A stretch of 64,000 nt of DNA, from contig NZ_JAGHQX010000010.1 of the NCBI RefSeq assembly GCF_017744095.1, forward strand, positions 34,245 to 98,244. The letters run 5' to 3'. Positions 25,916 to 34,036 of the stretch are shown one piece after another. The notes under the pieces are model-generated. The model saw nothing but the letters and a program-made list of their open reading frames with translations. It made no database searches and was not told where the DNA came from. The DNA comes from Shimia sp. R10_1. GTDB taxonomy: Bacteria; Pseudomonadota; Alphaproteobacteria; Rhodobacterales; Rhodobacteraceae. The position numbers and the translations under genes were made by a program. Each line of letters opens with the position of its first letter. Position 1 is the first letter of the stretch.

Positions 25916-26709
25916 TGACCGCCTCCGTCTTTGACAGCCCAATGTTCACCAAGCTTTTCCCAGTGGGAGAGGCCGGGCGCCTTTTCACCCACAGTGCAGA
26001 ACTGCGCGCCGCGCTGCTGGTTCTGGGCACGCTTGCCAAAGTGCAGGCCACCCGCGGTGACATCCCCGAGGACAGCGGCTTCTTCATCCACCGCAGCGCC
26101 ATGGAGGTGCAGGTGGATCCGGCGGGCCTCGCCGCGGGGGTGGCCACGGATCACTCCTATGTCCCCGCGCTGATCGCCGCCTTTGACAAAGCCATGGAAG
26201 CGCCCGAGCACAGCCGCTTCATCGGCCATGGTGCCACCCCGCAGGACATTGCTGACACCGCCCTAATGCTGCGGCTGCGCCAGCTGCTGAGCCTCGCAGA
26301 AAAAGCCCTGCAGGCCCTGCCAGAAACCAATCAAAGCGCCGCCGTGCTGGCGGAATTGCCCGCCCTGCGCGCGGAGAACATTCACGCAGCCTTTGCGAAC
26401 GATGCGGACATCGGTGCTGAGATCGCAAGCGCGCTGTCGCTGGGCACATCCGGCGACACCCGCCAAAGCACACGCACCATTGCCCAATGGCTCACCGCCG
26501 CGGCACAGGCCGCCGCACACCACCCTGCATCCCAAACGCAGCCCAGCCCCACAGCCGCCGCACTCCTCCAACAGGTGCAAACCCTCAACGGCACATTGCA
26601 GCTCAGCACACTGGCGCCCCACGCCAGTCTCGCCGAAACCCTGCACCTGCCCCAGATCGCCCTCGGCAGTCTTTCGCTGTTGCAAATGGGCAGACCAACC
26701 TCACATTGA
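25915..26709 (+). CDS. Shortened PcaB-like protein (3-carboxy-cis,cis-muconate cycloisomerase family)
   Basis: 264 residues. The N-terminal half matches PcaB well (EVQVDPAGLAAGV, then APEHSRFIGHGATPQDIADT and LMLRLRQLLSLAE). The second half is compressed. The fumarase/aspartase superfamily signature around GSSxMPxKxNP, which carries the catalytic serine, is missing; ASQTQPSP stands at about that place. The frame is intact, so it may have a changed function or be a decaying paralogue. It is coupled to the hydrolase upstream and pcaD before that. Confidence 0.7.
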   Translation: MTASVFDSPMFTKLFPVGEAGRLFTHSAELRAALLVLGTLAKVQATRGDIPEDSGFFIHRSAMEVQVDPAGLAAGVATDHSYVPALIAAFDKAMEAPEHSRFIGHGATPQDIADTALMLRLRQLLSLAEKALQALPETNQSAAVLAELPALRAENIHAAFANDADIGAEIASALSLGTSGDTRQSTRTIAQWLTAAAQAAAHHPASQTQPSPTAAALLQQVQTLNGTLQLSTLAPHASLAETLHLPQIALGSLSLLQMGRPTSH

Positions 26710-26739
26710 CGTTGGGGAAAGATTGCCTCTGACATCAGC

Positions 26740-26809
26740 TTGCGCCAGCGTGGCGCAACGTCTTGAAGCTGTGGGGAGGCGCTTCAAAAAGTGGCACATC
26801 CAAGTGCCA
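26740..26809 (+). promoter_or_regulatory. Three consecutive stem-loops in the leader of the MFS gene
   Basis: ttgcgcca/tggcgcaa (26740-26747 with 26751-26758), ttgaagc/gcttcaa (26763-26769 with 26781-26787) followed by AAA, and tggcac/gtgcca (26792-26797 with 26804-26809). The first may terminate the pca-type transcript. Together they could form an attenuating leader for the transporter. Confidence 0.45.
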
Positions 26810-26870
26810 ACTGGTGGCGTATTCACATCACATTTTCAGCTCTCGCCATCGCAGGACAGACAGCAAACTC

Positions 26871-28073
26871 ATGAAAAATCGCCTTCCCACTCTGGTGATC
26901 CTCACCACCGTCATCATTGATGCCATGGGCATCGGGCTGATCCTTCCGGTGATGCCTGATCTCATTCGCGAAGTCACCGGCGGGGATCTGGGCGCGGCGG
27001 CCATCTGGGGCGGCGTGCTGTCCACCGTCTTTGCCTTCATGCAATTTCTCTGCGGCCCCCTGCTTGGCAACCTGTCTGACCGGTTTGGCCGCCGCCCCGT
27101 CCTGTTGATTTCTCTGGCTGTGATGTCCGCCGATTATGTCATCATGGCGCTGGCGCAGAACATCTGGGTTCTGGTGATCGGCCGCGTGATCGCCGGGATC
27201 ACAGCCGCCACCTATGCCACCGCCATGGCCTATATGGCCGACATCTCTACCCCACAGGACAAAGCCCGCGCCTTTGGTCTGGTGGGCGCTGGGGTGGGCA
27301 TTGGTTTCGTGCTTGGCCCTGCCATGGGCGGCATTCTCGGCCAATTCGGCACCCGCGCGCCTTTCTGGGCCGCCGCTGTGCTGGCAGGCGGCAATGCTTT
27401 TCTGGGGTGGATGGTGCTGAAGGAAACCGTGACACAAGCCAACCGCCGCAGCTTTGAATGGCGCCGCGCCAATCCGCTTGGCGCGCTCCATGCGCTCAAC
27501 CACCTGCCCGCGATGACCAAGCTGCTTCTGGTGTTCTTCCTCTATCAAATCGCAGCAGCCGTTTACCCCGCCATCTGGGCCTATTTTGTCACCGAACGCT
27601 TTGCCTGGGAGGAAGGCATGATCGGCGTGTCCCTGTCCACCTATGGTCTCTGTTACGCCATTGTGCAGGCCGCGCTGATCGCACCCACCATCAAATGGCT
27701 TGGCAACCGCCGCACTGTTGTCATTGGGCTCGCGCTGGAAGTGGTTGCGCTGATCTATATCGGGTTTATCCCGTCCGGCATGTTGCTGTTGATGGGCATT
27801 CCCCTCGCCGCGCTGGCCTCTGTCGGCCTGCCTGCGCTGCAAGGCATCATGAGCCGCCGCGTCGCCGACGATGCACAGGGTGAGCTACAGGGCATTTCCT
27901 CCTCGCTCACCTCTCTGGCACATATTCTAGCGCCCTTGGTGATGACACAAACCTTTGCCTATTTCTCCGCTGATCATGCAATGTTTTACCTGCCTGGCGC
28001 GCCCTTCCTGCTCGCTGCCGTGCTTATGGTGTTGTCCCTGATCGTGTTTGCCGGATCCCGCAAATCCGCCTGA
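26871..28073 (+). CDS. MFS transporter, TetA-like drug/proton antiporter family
   Basis: 400 residues with twelve predicted membrane helices. Motif A is GNLSDRFGRRPVLL and the motif C-like region is GAGVGIGFVLGPAMGG, both typical of TetA-type exporters. The start is at the ATG at 26871 (MKNRLPTLVILTT); the open frame further upstream is non-conserved leader. The actual substrate is unknown, and the family name alone does not imply tetracycline resistance. Confidence 0.88.
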   Translation: MKNRLPTLVILTTVIIDAMGIGLILPVMPDLIREVTGGDLGAAAIWGGVLSTVFAFMQFLCGPLLGNLSDRFGRRPVLLISLAVMSADYVIMALAQNIWVLVIGRVIAGITAATYATAMAYMADISTPQDKARAFGLVGAGVGIGFVLGPAMGGILGQFGTRAPFWAAAVLAGGNAFLGWMVLKETVTQANRRSFEWRRANPLGALHALNHLPAMTKLLLVFFLYQIAAAVYPAIWAYFVTERFAWEEGMIGVSLSTYGLCYAIVQAALIAPTIKWLGNRRTVVIGLALEVVALIYIGFIPSGMLLLMGIPLAALASVGLPALQGIMSRRVADDAQGELQGISSSLTSLAHILAPLVMTQTFAYFSADHAMFYLPGAPFLLAAVLMVLSLIVFAGSRKSA

Positions 28074-28191
28074 TGCGTCAAAAACGACTGTGGGCACTGG
28101 CACGTGACTGCAAAGAGCCGCTATGGTCCGGCTGAGCGGTCAGGCACCTGAGCCAACGCCGCCCCCGCGCGCACAAAAGGAAAGATACGTT

Positions 28192-28560
28192 TTGAAGTTC
28201 GTCACCAATCTGTTCAAGCCCGCAGAAGCCAAGCCCCCTGCACCGGCCACTTCCGAAACCTCTATGAACTTCGATCTGCAGGAGGTCGCCCCCTTCCTCA
28301 CACAACTTGGCAACAACGCACGCTTCACCTTCCCAGCCGCGCTTGCAGAAGAGATCGCACATGGGCTGCAGGGCATGGCCGTTGATGAAACACGCCGCTG
28401 GAAGCTCACCTGCGACTTCGACCGTCAACCGATCCTGATGGAGATCGAGGCGTTTATGGATGACATCGACGCGCCCGATCTCACCTTCTTTGGCACCTTG
28501 GACGCGGTGGCGGAAATTCAGCAGGAGCTGGAGGCTTTCGCCGCCGCCAAAGGGCTCTGA
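28192..28560 (+). CDS. Conserved hypothetical protein
   Basis: About 122 residues if it begins at the TTG at 28192, which has AAGGAAAG upstream; the ATG at 28264 (MNFDLQEVAPFL) is an alternative. A Pro/Ala-rich N-terminal stretch precedes a compact acidic domain ending EIQQELEAFAAAKGL. No cysteines or signal peptide. Function unknown. It is followed by 136 bases with two direct repeats before the enolase-superfamily gene. Confidence 0.6.
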   Translation: MKFVTNLFKPAEAKPPAPATSETSMNFDLQEVAPFLTQLGNNARFTFPAALAEEIAHGLQGMAVDETRRWKLTCDFDRQPILMEIEAFMDDIDAPDLTFFGTLDAVAEIQQELEAFAAAKGL

Positions 28561-28610
28561 CGCATGCGCAACGCGCGGTGCGAAAACCTTTCTGAGCACC
28601 GCAAAATTGC

Positions 28611-28647
28611 ACCGTCGCAATACCGTTGGAAAACCGACGCAATACCG
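28611..28647 (+). promoter_or_regulatory. Two direct repeats upstream of the enolase-superfamily gene
   Basis: ACCGTCGCAATACCG (28611-28625) and ACCGACGCAATACCG (28633-28647) differ in one base and are spaced 22 bp start to start, about two helical turns. They lie 50 to 86 bases before the ATG at 28697, which suits a pair of activator or repressor sites. Confidence 0.4.
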
Positions 28648-28696
28648 ACGTTGAAAATCATGGTTAACAACAGCCGTTGCCTTTAGGATCCCTCCC

Positions 28697-29926
28697 ATGA
28701 AGCTCACGGATCTCGACGTCATCATCACTGCGCCCCCAGCCCCCGGTTGGGGCGGGCGCTACTGGATCTTGGTAAAGCTCACCACAGACACGGGTATTGT
28801 TGGATGGGGCGAATGTTATGCCTCCTCTGTTGGACCTGCGGCGATGACCCATGTCATCCGGGATGTGTTCGAGCGGTACTTTCTCAATGAAAACCCTGAA
28901 AACATTGAGAGACTATTCCGCAGAACGTATTCTTCCGGCTTCACGCAGCGCCCAGATCTGACCGTGATGGGCGCCTTTTCGGGGATGGAAATCGCCTGTT
29001 GGGATATCCTCGGCAAAGACCGTGACCGGCCCGTCTACGCGTTGCTCGGCGGTTTGATGAACGAGCGACTGCGCGCCTACACCTACCTTTATCCTCTTGA
29101 AAATCATACGATTTCAGAGTTTTGGACTTCCCCTGAAATGGCCGCTGAAAGCGCGCTGGCCGCGGTAGAGCAAGGCTACACCGCCATAAAATTCGACCCC
29201 GCCGGCCCCTACACAATGCGCGGTGGCCACATGCCCGCCATGAGCGACATCACGCAATCCGTCGCCTTCTGCAAAGCGATCCGGGAAGCCGTTGGAAACA
29301 AAGCGGATTTGCTCTTTGGCACCCACGGCCAATTCACCACCGCAGGCGCCATTCGTCTGGGTCAGGCGCTCGAAACCTACAGCCCGCTCTGGTTCGAAGA
29401 GCCCACCCCGCCAGACAATATCGAAGACATGGCCCGCGTTGCGCGCACCGTCCGAATCCCTGTTGCCACAGGCGAGCGCCTGACCACCAAATCAGAGTTC
29501 GCAGCCGTCCTGCGCGCCGGGGCTGCAGAGATTTTGCAGCCCGCCCTAGGACGCGCAGGGGGCATATGGGAAATGAAAAAAGTCGCTGCAATCGCAGAGT
29601 GTTATAACGCACAGATGGCGCCGCACCTTTATGCTGGCCCCATTGAATGGGCCGCAAATATCCACCTTGCGGCCTCCATTCCCAACCTGCTGATGATCGA
29701 AACAATCGATACGCCCTTTCACAAAGTGCTGATCAAGAATCACCTTAGGGTAGAACAAGGTTTCGTGATCCCCCCAACAGCACCAGGTCTGGGCATCGAG
29801 GTTGATGAAGCGCTTGCACGTATGAATCCATTTGATGGCAAAGGGTTACACCTGCAAATGCAGGACGCCCCCTGCGATTACGTCAACGGCAACAGTTTTG
29901 AAGGAGGGGCTCCTCCGAAGCACTGA
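28697..29926 (+). CDS. Mandelate racemase/muconate lactonizing enzyme family protein
   Basis: 409-residue enolase-superfamily enzyme; members abstract a proton alpha to a carboxylate, commonly in sugar-acid dehydration. Capping domain at residues 1-120, then a barrel with the catalytic-lysine region TAIKFDPAGPYT, the metal-ligand Glu in WFEEPTPPDN, VATGERL, and a possible base His in MAPHLYAGP. The pattern suggests an acid-sugar dehydratase, but the substrate is not assignable. It is preceded by a direct repeat pair. An ArsR gene follows on the same strand. Confidence 0.85.
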   Translation: MKLTDLDVIITAPPAPGWGGRYWILVKLTTDTGIVGWGECYASSVGPAAMTHVIRDVFERYFLNENPENIERLFRRTYSSGFTQRPDLTVMGAFSGMEIACWDILGKDRDRPVYALLGGLMNERLRAYTYLYPLENHTISEFWTSPEMAAESALAAVEQGYTAIKFDPAGPYTMRGGHMPAMSDITQSVAFCKAIREAVGNKADLLFGTHGQFTTAGAIRLGQALETYSPLWFEEPTPPDNIEDMARVARTVRIPVATGERLTTKSEFAAVLRAGAAEILQPALGRAGGIWEMKKVAAIAECYNAQMAPHLYAGPIEWAANIHLAASIPNLLMIETIDTPFHKVLIKNHLRVEQGFVIPPTAPGLGIEVDEALARMNPFDGKGLHLQMQDAPCDYVNGNSFEGGAPPKH

Positions 29927-30004
29927 CGTGTCTCGCAACCCCAGCCAGCACATGTTATATGAGAAGCGGACAACCGCTTTTCTGCCTAACCGGAACCAAC
30001 AGCC

Positions 30005-30331
30005 GTGACCTTAAAAGACCCGCCTGAATTGCACAGTGAGATGGCTAAAAATGCCGATGCTGCAGCGACTTATCTCAAGACACTGGCCCATTCCGGGCGG
30101 CTCATGATCCTGTGCCATCTGGAAGGCGGGGAAAAATCGGTGAGCGAACTTGAGGCCCTGCTGGATCTGCGTCAGGCCGCAGTCAGTCAGATGCTCGCAC
30201 GTCTGCGCGAAGAGGGGCTCGTGGCCACGCGGCGCGAAGGTAAAACGATCTACTATCGCCTCGCAGATTCCAACACATCACAGGTTATCTCCCTGTTATA
30301 TCGTCTTTTTTGCGCGCCAGCTGCGGAGTGA
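30005..30331 (+). CDS. ArsR-family regulator of the BigR/SqrR (sulfide-sensing) type
   Basis: 108 residues from a GTG at 30005 (an ATG at 30041 is possible). Winged-helix DNA-binding domain SVSELEALLDLRQAAVSQML with the wing RREGKTIYYRL. It has only two cysteines, Cys37 and Cys103, 66 residues apart. This matches the spacing of the disulfide/tetrasulfide-forming pair in BigR and SqrR (41/42 and 107/108, from memory); the ELCVCDL metal site of arsenic sensors is absent. Sulfide/persulfide sensing is inferred. No sulfur-oxidation gene is nearby, and the next gene is the Lhr-like helicase, seven bases away. Confidence 0.82.
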   Translation: MTLKDPPELHSEMAKNADAAATYLKTLAHSGRLMILCHLEGGEKSVSELEALLDLRQAAVSQMLARLREEGLVATRREGKTIYYRLADSNTSQVISLLYRLFCAPAAE

Positions 30332-30337
30332 TCTCTG

Positions 30338-32755
30338 GTGCCTGACACGCTGCCAGCCAAAATCTCTGATTGGTTTGCGACGCGTGGTTGGCAGGCGCAT
30401 CCTCACCAGCTGGACATGCTCGTCCGGGCCGATGCGCCCTGCACGTTGCTGATCGCGCCAACCGGTGGCGGCAAAACCCTCGCGGGCTTTTTGCCGACAT
30501 TGTGCGATCTCGCCACCGCTCCCCATGTCGGGCTGCACACAGTTTATGTCAGCCCTCTCAAGGCCTTAGCCGCCGACATCAAGCGCAATCTGCGCACACC
30601 GGTCGAAGAAATCGGGCTTGATATCCGAATAGAAGACCGCACCGGAGACACCTCCCAAACTGTCAAAAAGCGCCAGCGCGTAGACCCACCTGACATATTG
30701 CTCACAACGCCGGAAAGTCTTGCACTGCTGCTGTCATATGAGGACGCCCCTCGCATCTTTGCGGGGCTGAAGCGCGTGATTGTCGATGAAATTCATGCAC
30801 TTGCCGAGAGCAAACGCGGAGACCAGCTGTTCCTTGCTCTGTCCCGCCTGCAAGCACTGCGCCCCAATTTGCGCCGCGTTGGCCTGTCGGCCACGGTCGA
30901 CCACCCCGAAGACATCGCCCGCCTGCTGGCCCGCAATCCTGACCCGTGTGACATTCTCTATGCAGACCCCGGTCCAGCACCCGACATCGCAATGCTGACC
31001 ACCAAGGACGCCCCGCCCTGGTCAGGGGGCGGCGCAGCCTATGCGATACCTGCGGTGCTGGAACAAGTGAAGGCCCACACCACAACATTGATCTTTCACA
31101 ACACCCGTGCACAGGCCGAAATTTTCTTTCACAATCTGTGGCTTGCCAATGACGAAGGGCTGCCCATCGGTATTCACCATGGCAGTCTGGACCGCGCGCA
31201 GCGAGAGAAGGTGGAAGCCGCCATGGTGCGTGGGGATCTGCGCGCGATTGTCTGCACCGGCAGTCTGGATCTGGGGATCGATTGGGGCGATGTCGATCTG
31301 GTGATCCAGGTCGGCGCTCCCAAAAATGTCAAACGCCTGATCCAGCGCATCGGACGCGCCAACCACCGCTACAACGCGCCTTCCAAGGCCCTGCTTGTGC
31401 CAGCTAACCGCTGGGAGGTGGTCGAATGTGTCAACGCTCTGGGCGCTGTCCGCGCGGGCGAACTCGACGGGGATACCCGGGGTCCCGGGCCTCAAGATGT
31501 CCTGTGTCAACACATCCTGCTCACTGCTGCCGCAGGCCCATTTGATGCAGATACCCTATTTGCGGAGATCGTCAGCGTGGGCGCCTATACTGACCTGTCT
31601 CGATCAGAATTTGAGGCCTGCCTCGACTTCTGCGCCACTGGTGGATATGCGCTAAAGGCTTATGATCGCTGGCAAAGACTGCAACTTCGGGAGGATGGTC
31701 TTTGGCAGTTGCGCGATCCACGCAGTGCCGCGCGCCTGCGCATGAACGCGGGCACCATACAGGACAGTGATACGCTTAAGGTGCAGCTCAAGCGCAATCG
31801 GGGTGGCAAGCCCCTCGGCGAAGTCGAAGAGGCCTTTGCCGCGACACTTTCGGCCGGCGACACTTTCCTGATTGGCGGGCAAATCGTACGCTACGAGGGC
31901 CTGCGAGACATGACGGTGCAGGTGTCGCGCAACGCAGCACGAAAACCGCGCGTGGCTGTCTTCTCCGGCACCAAATTTGCCACATCCACCCAGCTTTCCC
32001 AACGCACCCTGCGCTACCTGCAACAGGGGGACTGGCCCGAACTCCCCGCTCACACCGCCGACTGGTTGCGCCTGCAACGAGACATGTCGCGCCTGCCCGA
32101 ACCCAATCGACTGCTCGTTGAAACGTTCGAACGCGACGGCCGGCAAAACATGTGCGTCTATGGCTTTGCAGGCCGCAATGCCCAGCAAACGCTGGGGCTT
32201 CTGCTCACAAAACATATGGAAGAGATGGATCTGGCCCCACTGGGGTTTGTGTCGTCTGACTATGCCACGTTGATCTGGGGATTGGATGAGGTGGTCGATC
32301 CAAAGCAATTGTTTGATCTCGAGGTGATGCAGGAAGGGTTAGAAGGCTGGCTGGCCGGTAACGCATTGATGAAACGCACCTTTCGCGCATCAGCCACCAT
32401 CGCGGGCCTGATCGAGCGCAACACACCGGGCGCGAAAAAATCAGGACGGCAGGCCACCTTCAGTTCTGATATTCTGTATGACACCTTGCTCAAGTACGAT
32501 CCCGATCACCTGTTGATGAAAGTCACACGCATCGAAGCCATGCGTGGCCTCGTGGACTTTGCGCGAATAGAAATGCTGCTCCAGCAAGTTGGTGACAGGA
32601 TCGACCATGTGCGCACGCCACATGTCACCCCGCTTGCGGCGCCATTGCTTCTGGAAGTGGGTAAGGTGCCCGTGCAAAGCGGCAGCGCAGAAGAGCGCCT
32701 GCTCGCCGAGGAAACTGCAGCGTTGATGAAGGACAGCGGCCTTGCGCAGGTCTAG
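30338..32755 (+). CDS. Ligase-associated DNA damage response DEXH helicase (Lhr-like)
   Basis: 805 residues from a GTG at 30338. SF2 helicase with Walker A IAPTGGGKT, DEIH box in VIVDEIHAL, motif III LSATVDHPED and motif VI QRIGRANHRY, followed by the long Lhr-type C-terminal region. This subgroup is normally encoded with a metallo-beta-lactamase exonuclease, an ATP-dependent DNA ligase and the PdeM endonuclease, a DNA repair set. Here only pdeM follows. It starts seven bases after the ArsR stop and may share its transcript. Confidence 0.93.
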   Translation: MPDTLPAKISDWFATRGWQAHPHQLDMLVRADAPCTLLIAPTGGGKTLAGFLPTLCDLATAPHVGLHTVYVSPLKALAADIKRNLRTPVEEIGLDIRIEDRTGDTSQTVKKRQRVDPPDILLTTPESLALLLSYEDAPRIFAGLKRVIVDEIHALAESKRGDQLFLALSRLQALRPNLRRVGLSATVDHPEDIARLLARNPDPCDILYADPGPAPDIAMLTTKDAPPWSGGGAAYAIPAVLEQVKAHTTTLIFHNTRAQAEIFFHNLWLANDEGLPIGIHHGSLDRAQREKVEAAMVRGDLRAIVCTGSLDLGIDWGDVDLVIQVGAPKNVKRLIQRIGRANHRYNAPSKALLVPANRWEVVECVNALGAVRAGELDGDTRGPGPQDVLCQHILLTAAAGPFDADTLFAEIVSVGAYTDLSRSEFEACLDFCATGGYALKAYDRWQRLQLREDGLWQLRDPRSAARLRMNAGTIQDSDTLKVQLKRNRGGKPLGEVEEAFAATLSAGDTFLIGGQIVRYEGLRDMTVQVSRNAARKPRVAVFSGTKFATSTQLSQRTLRYLQQGDWPELPAHTADWLRLQRDMSRLPEPNRLLVETFERDGRQNMCVYGFAGRNAQQTLGLLLTKHMEEMDLAPLGFVSSDYATLIWGLDEVVDPKQLFDLEVMQEGLEGWLAGNALMKRTFRASATIAGLIERNTPGAKKSGRQATFSSDILYDTLLKYDPDHLLMKVTRIEAMRGLVDFARIEMLLQQVGDRIDHVRTPHVTPLAAPLLLEVGKVPVQSGSAEERLLAEETAALMKDSGLAQV

Positions 32756-32841
32756 CTGCAAAAGACACGTCAAATGCACAATCCACATATGCTGCGCCGC
32801 TCCGTCTTGATAACAGCGAAACATGCAAATAAGAACGTACC

Positions 32842-33504
32842 ATGAACGGCGTCGCACTACCATTTGCAGATTGCACCCTAGCAGCATTGGCATCTGGCGC
32901 TTTGTGGTGGCAGGCGCAAAAGCTCGTCGTGGTCTCCGATCTGCACCTCGGCAAATCCGAGCGCGTGCGACGCAGAGGTGGCCCGTCGATGCCCCCCTAC
33001 GAAACACGCGACACATTGCTGCGTCTGGAGCACGTACTGGAAGAAACGCAGCCTGCGACGGTGGTGTGCCTTGGCGACAGTTTTGATGATGCCGAGGCGG
33101 CAAAGTCACTGCCAGAAGCAGAGCGGCTGTGGATCGCACGTTTGCAGGCCGGACGCCGCTGGATTTGGATTGAAGGCAATCATGATCCCGGCCCCATCGA
33201 CATGGGCGGAGAACATCTCGCAGAGCTACACCTGCCGCCACTGATATTCCGCCACATCGCACAAACTGGCGAAAGCGGCGAAATCTCAGGACATTACCAT
33301 CCGAAAGTCGCGCTTCAGACTCGGCTCCGCAAAATCTCGCGCGCTGCGTTCCTGTTTGACAGGGACCGCATCATTCTACCCGCCTTTGGCACCTATACGG
33401 GCGGCTTGCGCAGTGACGCCGATGTGCTCTCAGAGCTCATGCGCCCAGACGCCATGGCCGTTTTGACTGGCAAGACGCCACGTCTTATCCCCATGCCGCG
33501 CTGA
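32842..33504 (+). CDS. pdeM: Ligase-associated DNA damage response endonuclease PdeM
   Basis: 220-residue calcineurin-like metallophosphoesterase. Metal-binding motifs VVSDLHLGKSER, CLGDSFDD, EGNHDPGP and SGHYHPK are all present. It starts 86 bases after the helicase stop. Expected to act as an endonuclease in the helicase-ligase repair system. The ligase and exonuclease partners are not in this window. Confidence 0.92.
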   Translation: MNGVALPFADCTLAALASGALWWQAQKLVVVSDLHLGKSERVRRRGGPSMPPYETRDTLLRLEHVLEETQPATVVCLGDSFDDAEAAKSLPEAERLWIARLQAGRRWIWIEGNHDPGPIDMGGEHLAELHLPPLIFRHIAQTGESGEISGHYHPKVALQTRLRKISRAAFLFDRDRIILPAFGTYTGGLRSDADVLSELMRPDAMAVLTGKTPRLIPMPR

Positions 33505-33558
33505 GCCGCTTGACGGAACACCAGCGGTGCCTTCTGCTCCGGGTTGGGAGGAGCCACC

Positions 33559-33987
33559 ATGTCACTTTCAGAGCCGATCACACAGAAGATCAAAGACAGC
33601 TTTGCCAAACAGGCCATGATGGCCACTTTTGGCGCAGAGCTTGCGGATATTGACGCGGGCCAGATCACGATAAGGGCGCCGATCCTGCCCACCTGCAGTC
33701 AGCAGCACGGTTTTGGGCATGCGGCCCTGACTTTTGGTCTTGGTGACAGCGCAGCGGGCTATGCTGCGCTGTCTGTGATGCCGCAGGAGGCGGAAGTGCT
33801 GACCAGTGAAATGAAGATCCATCTGCTCGCCCCTGCGCAGGGCGATCGGCTCGAAGCCATTGGCAAGGTGATCAAACCCGGGCGGCGTCTCGTGATTGTG
33901 CAAGCAGAGGTGTTTGCCATCACAGCAGAGCAGCGCACGCAAGTCGCGCTGATGACCGGCACCATGGTCCCTATCCTGCCAAAATAG
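33559..33987 (+). CDS. PaaI family thioesterase (hotdog fold)
   Basis: 142 residues. The hotdog domain pattern includes QQHGFGHAALTFGLGDSAAGYAA split around the helix and EVLTSEMKIHLLAPAQGD. The start is the ATG at 33559 with GGGAGGAG upstream. Probably hydrolyses acyl-CoA esters; specificity unknown. It converges on the folD gene, with a shared terminator at 33990-34012. Confidence 0.88.
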   Translation: MSLSEPITQKIKDSFAKQAMMATFGAELADIDAGQITIRAPILPTCSQQHGFGHAALTFGLGDSAAGYAALSVMPQEAEVLTSEMKIHLLAPAQGDRLEAIGKVIKPGRRLVIVQAEVFAITAEQRTQVALMTGTMVPILPK

Positions 33988-33989
33988 AA

Positions 33990-34012
33990 CGGGCGGCTCC
34001 CTGAGCCGCCCG
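33990..34012. terminator. Shared terminator between paaI-like gene and folD
   Basis: Perfect 10-bp stem cgggcggctc/gagccgcccg (33990-33999 with 34003-34012) with a 3-base loop between convergent genes. U-rich sequence is modest on both sides (TAACGTTT on plus, TTCTATTTT on minus). Confidence 0.75.
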
Positions 34013-34036
34013 TAACGTTTCACAGTCTCAAAAGAC

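Noticed and set aside
26871..28073. Tetracycline resistance gene
   Set aside because: The TetA-like motifs define a large MFS group; nothing in sequence or context shows tetracycline as substrate.
28611..28647. CRISPR-like repeat
   Set aside because: Only two 15-base copies with a 7-base gap; no spacers and no cas genes. Better explained as operator sites.
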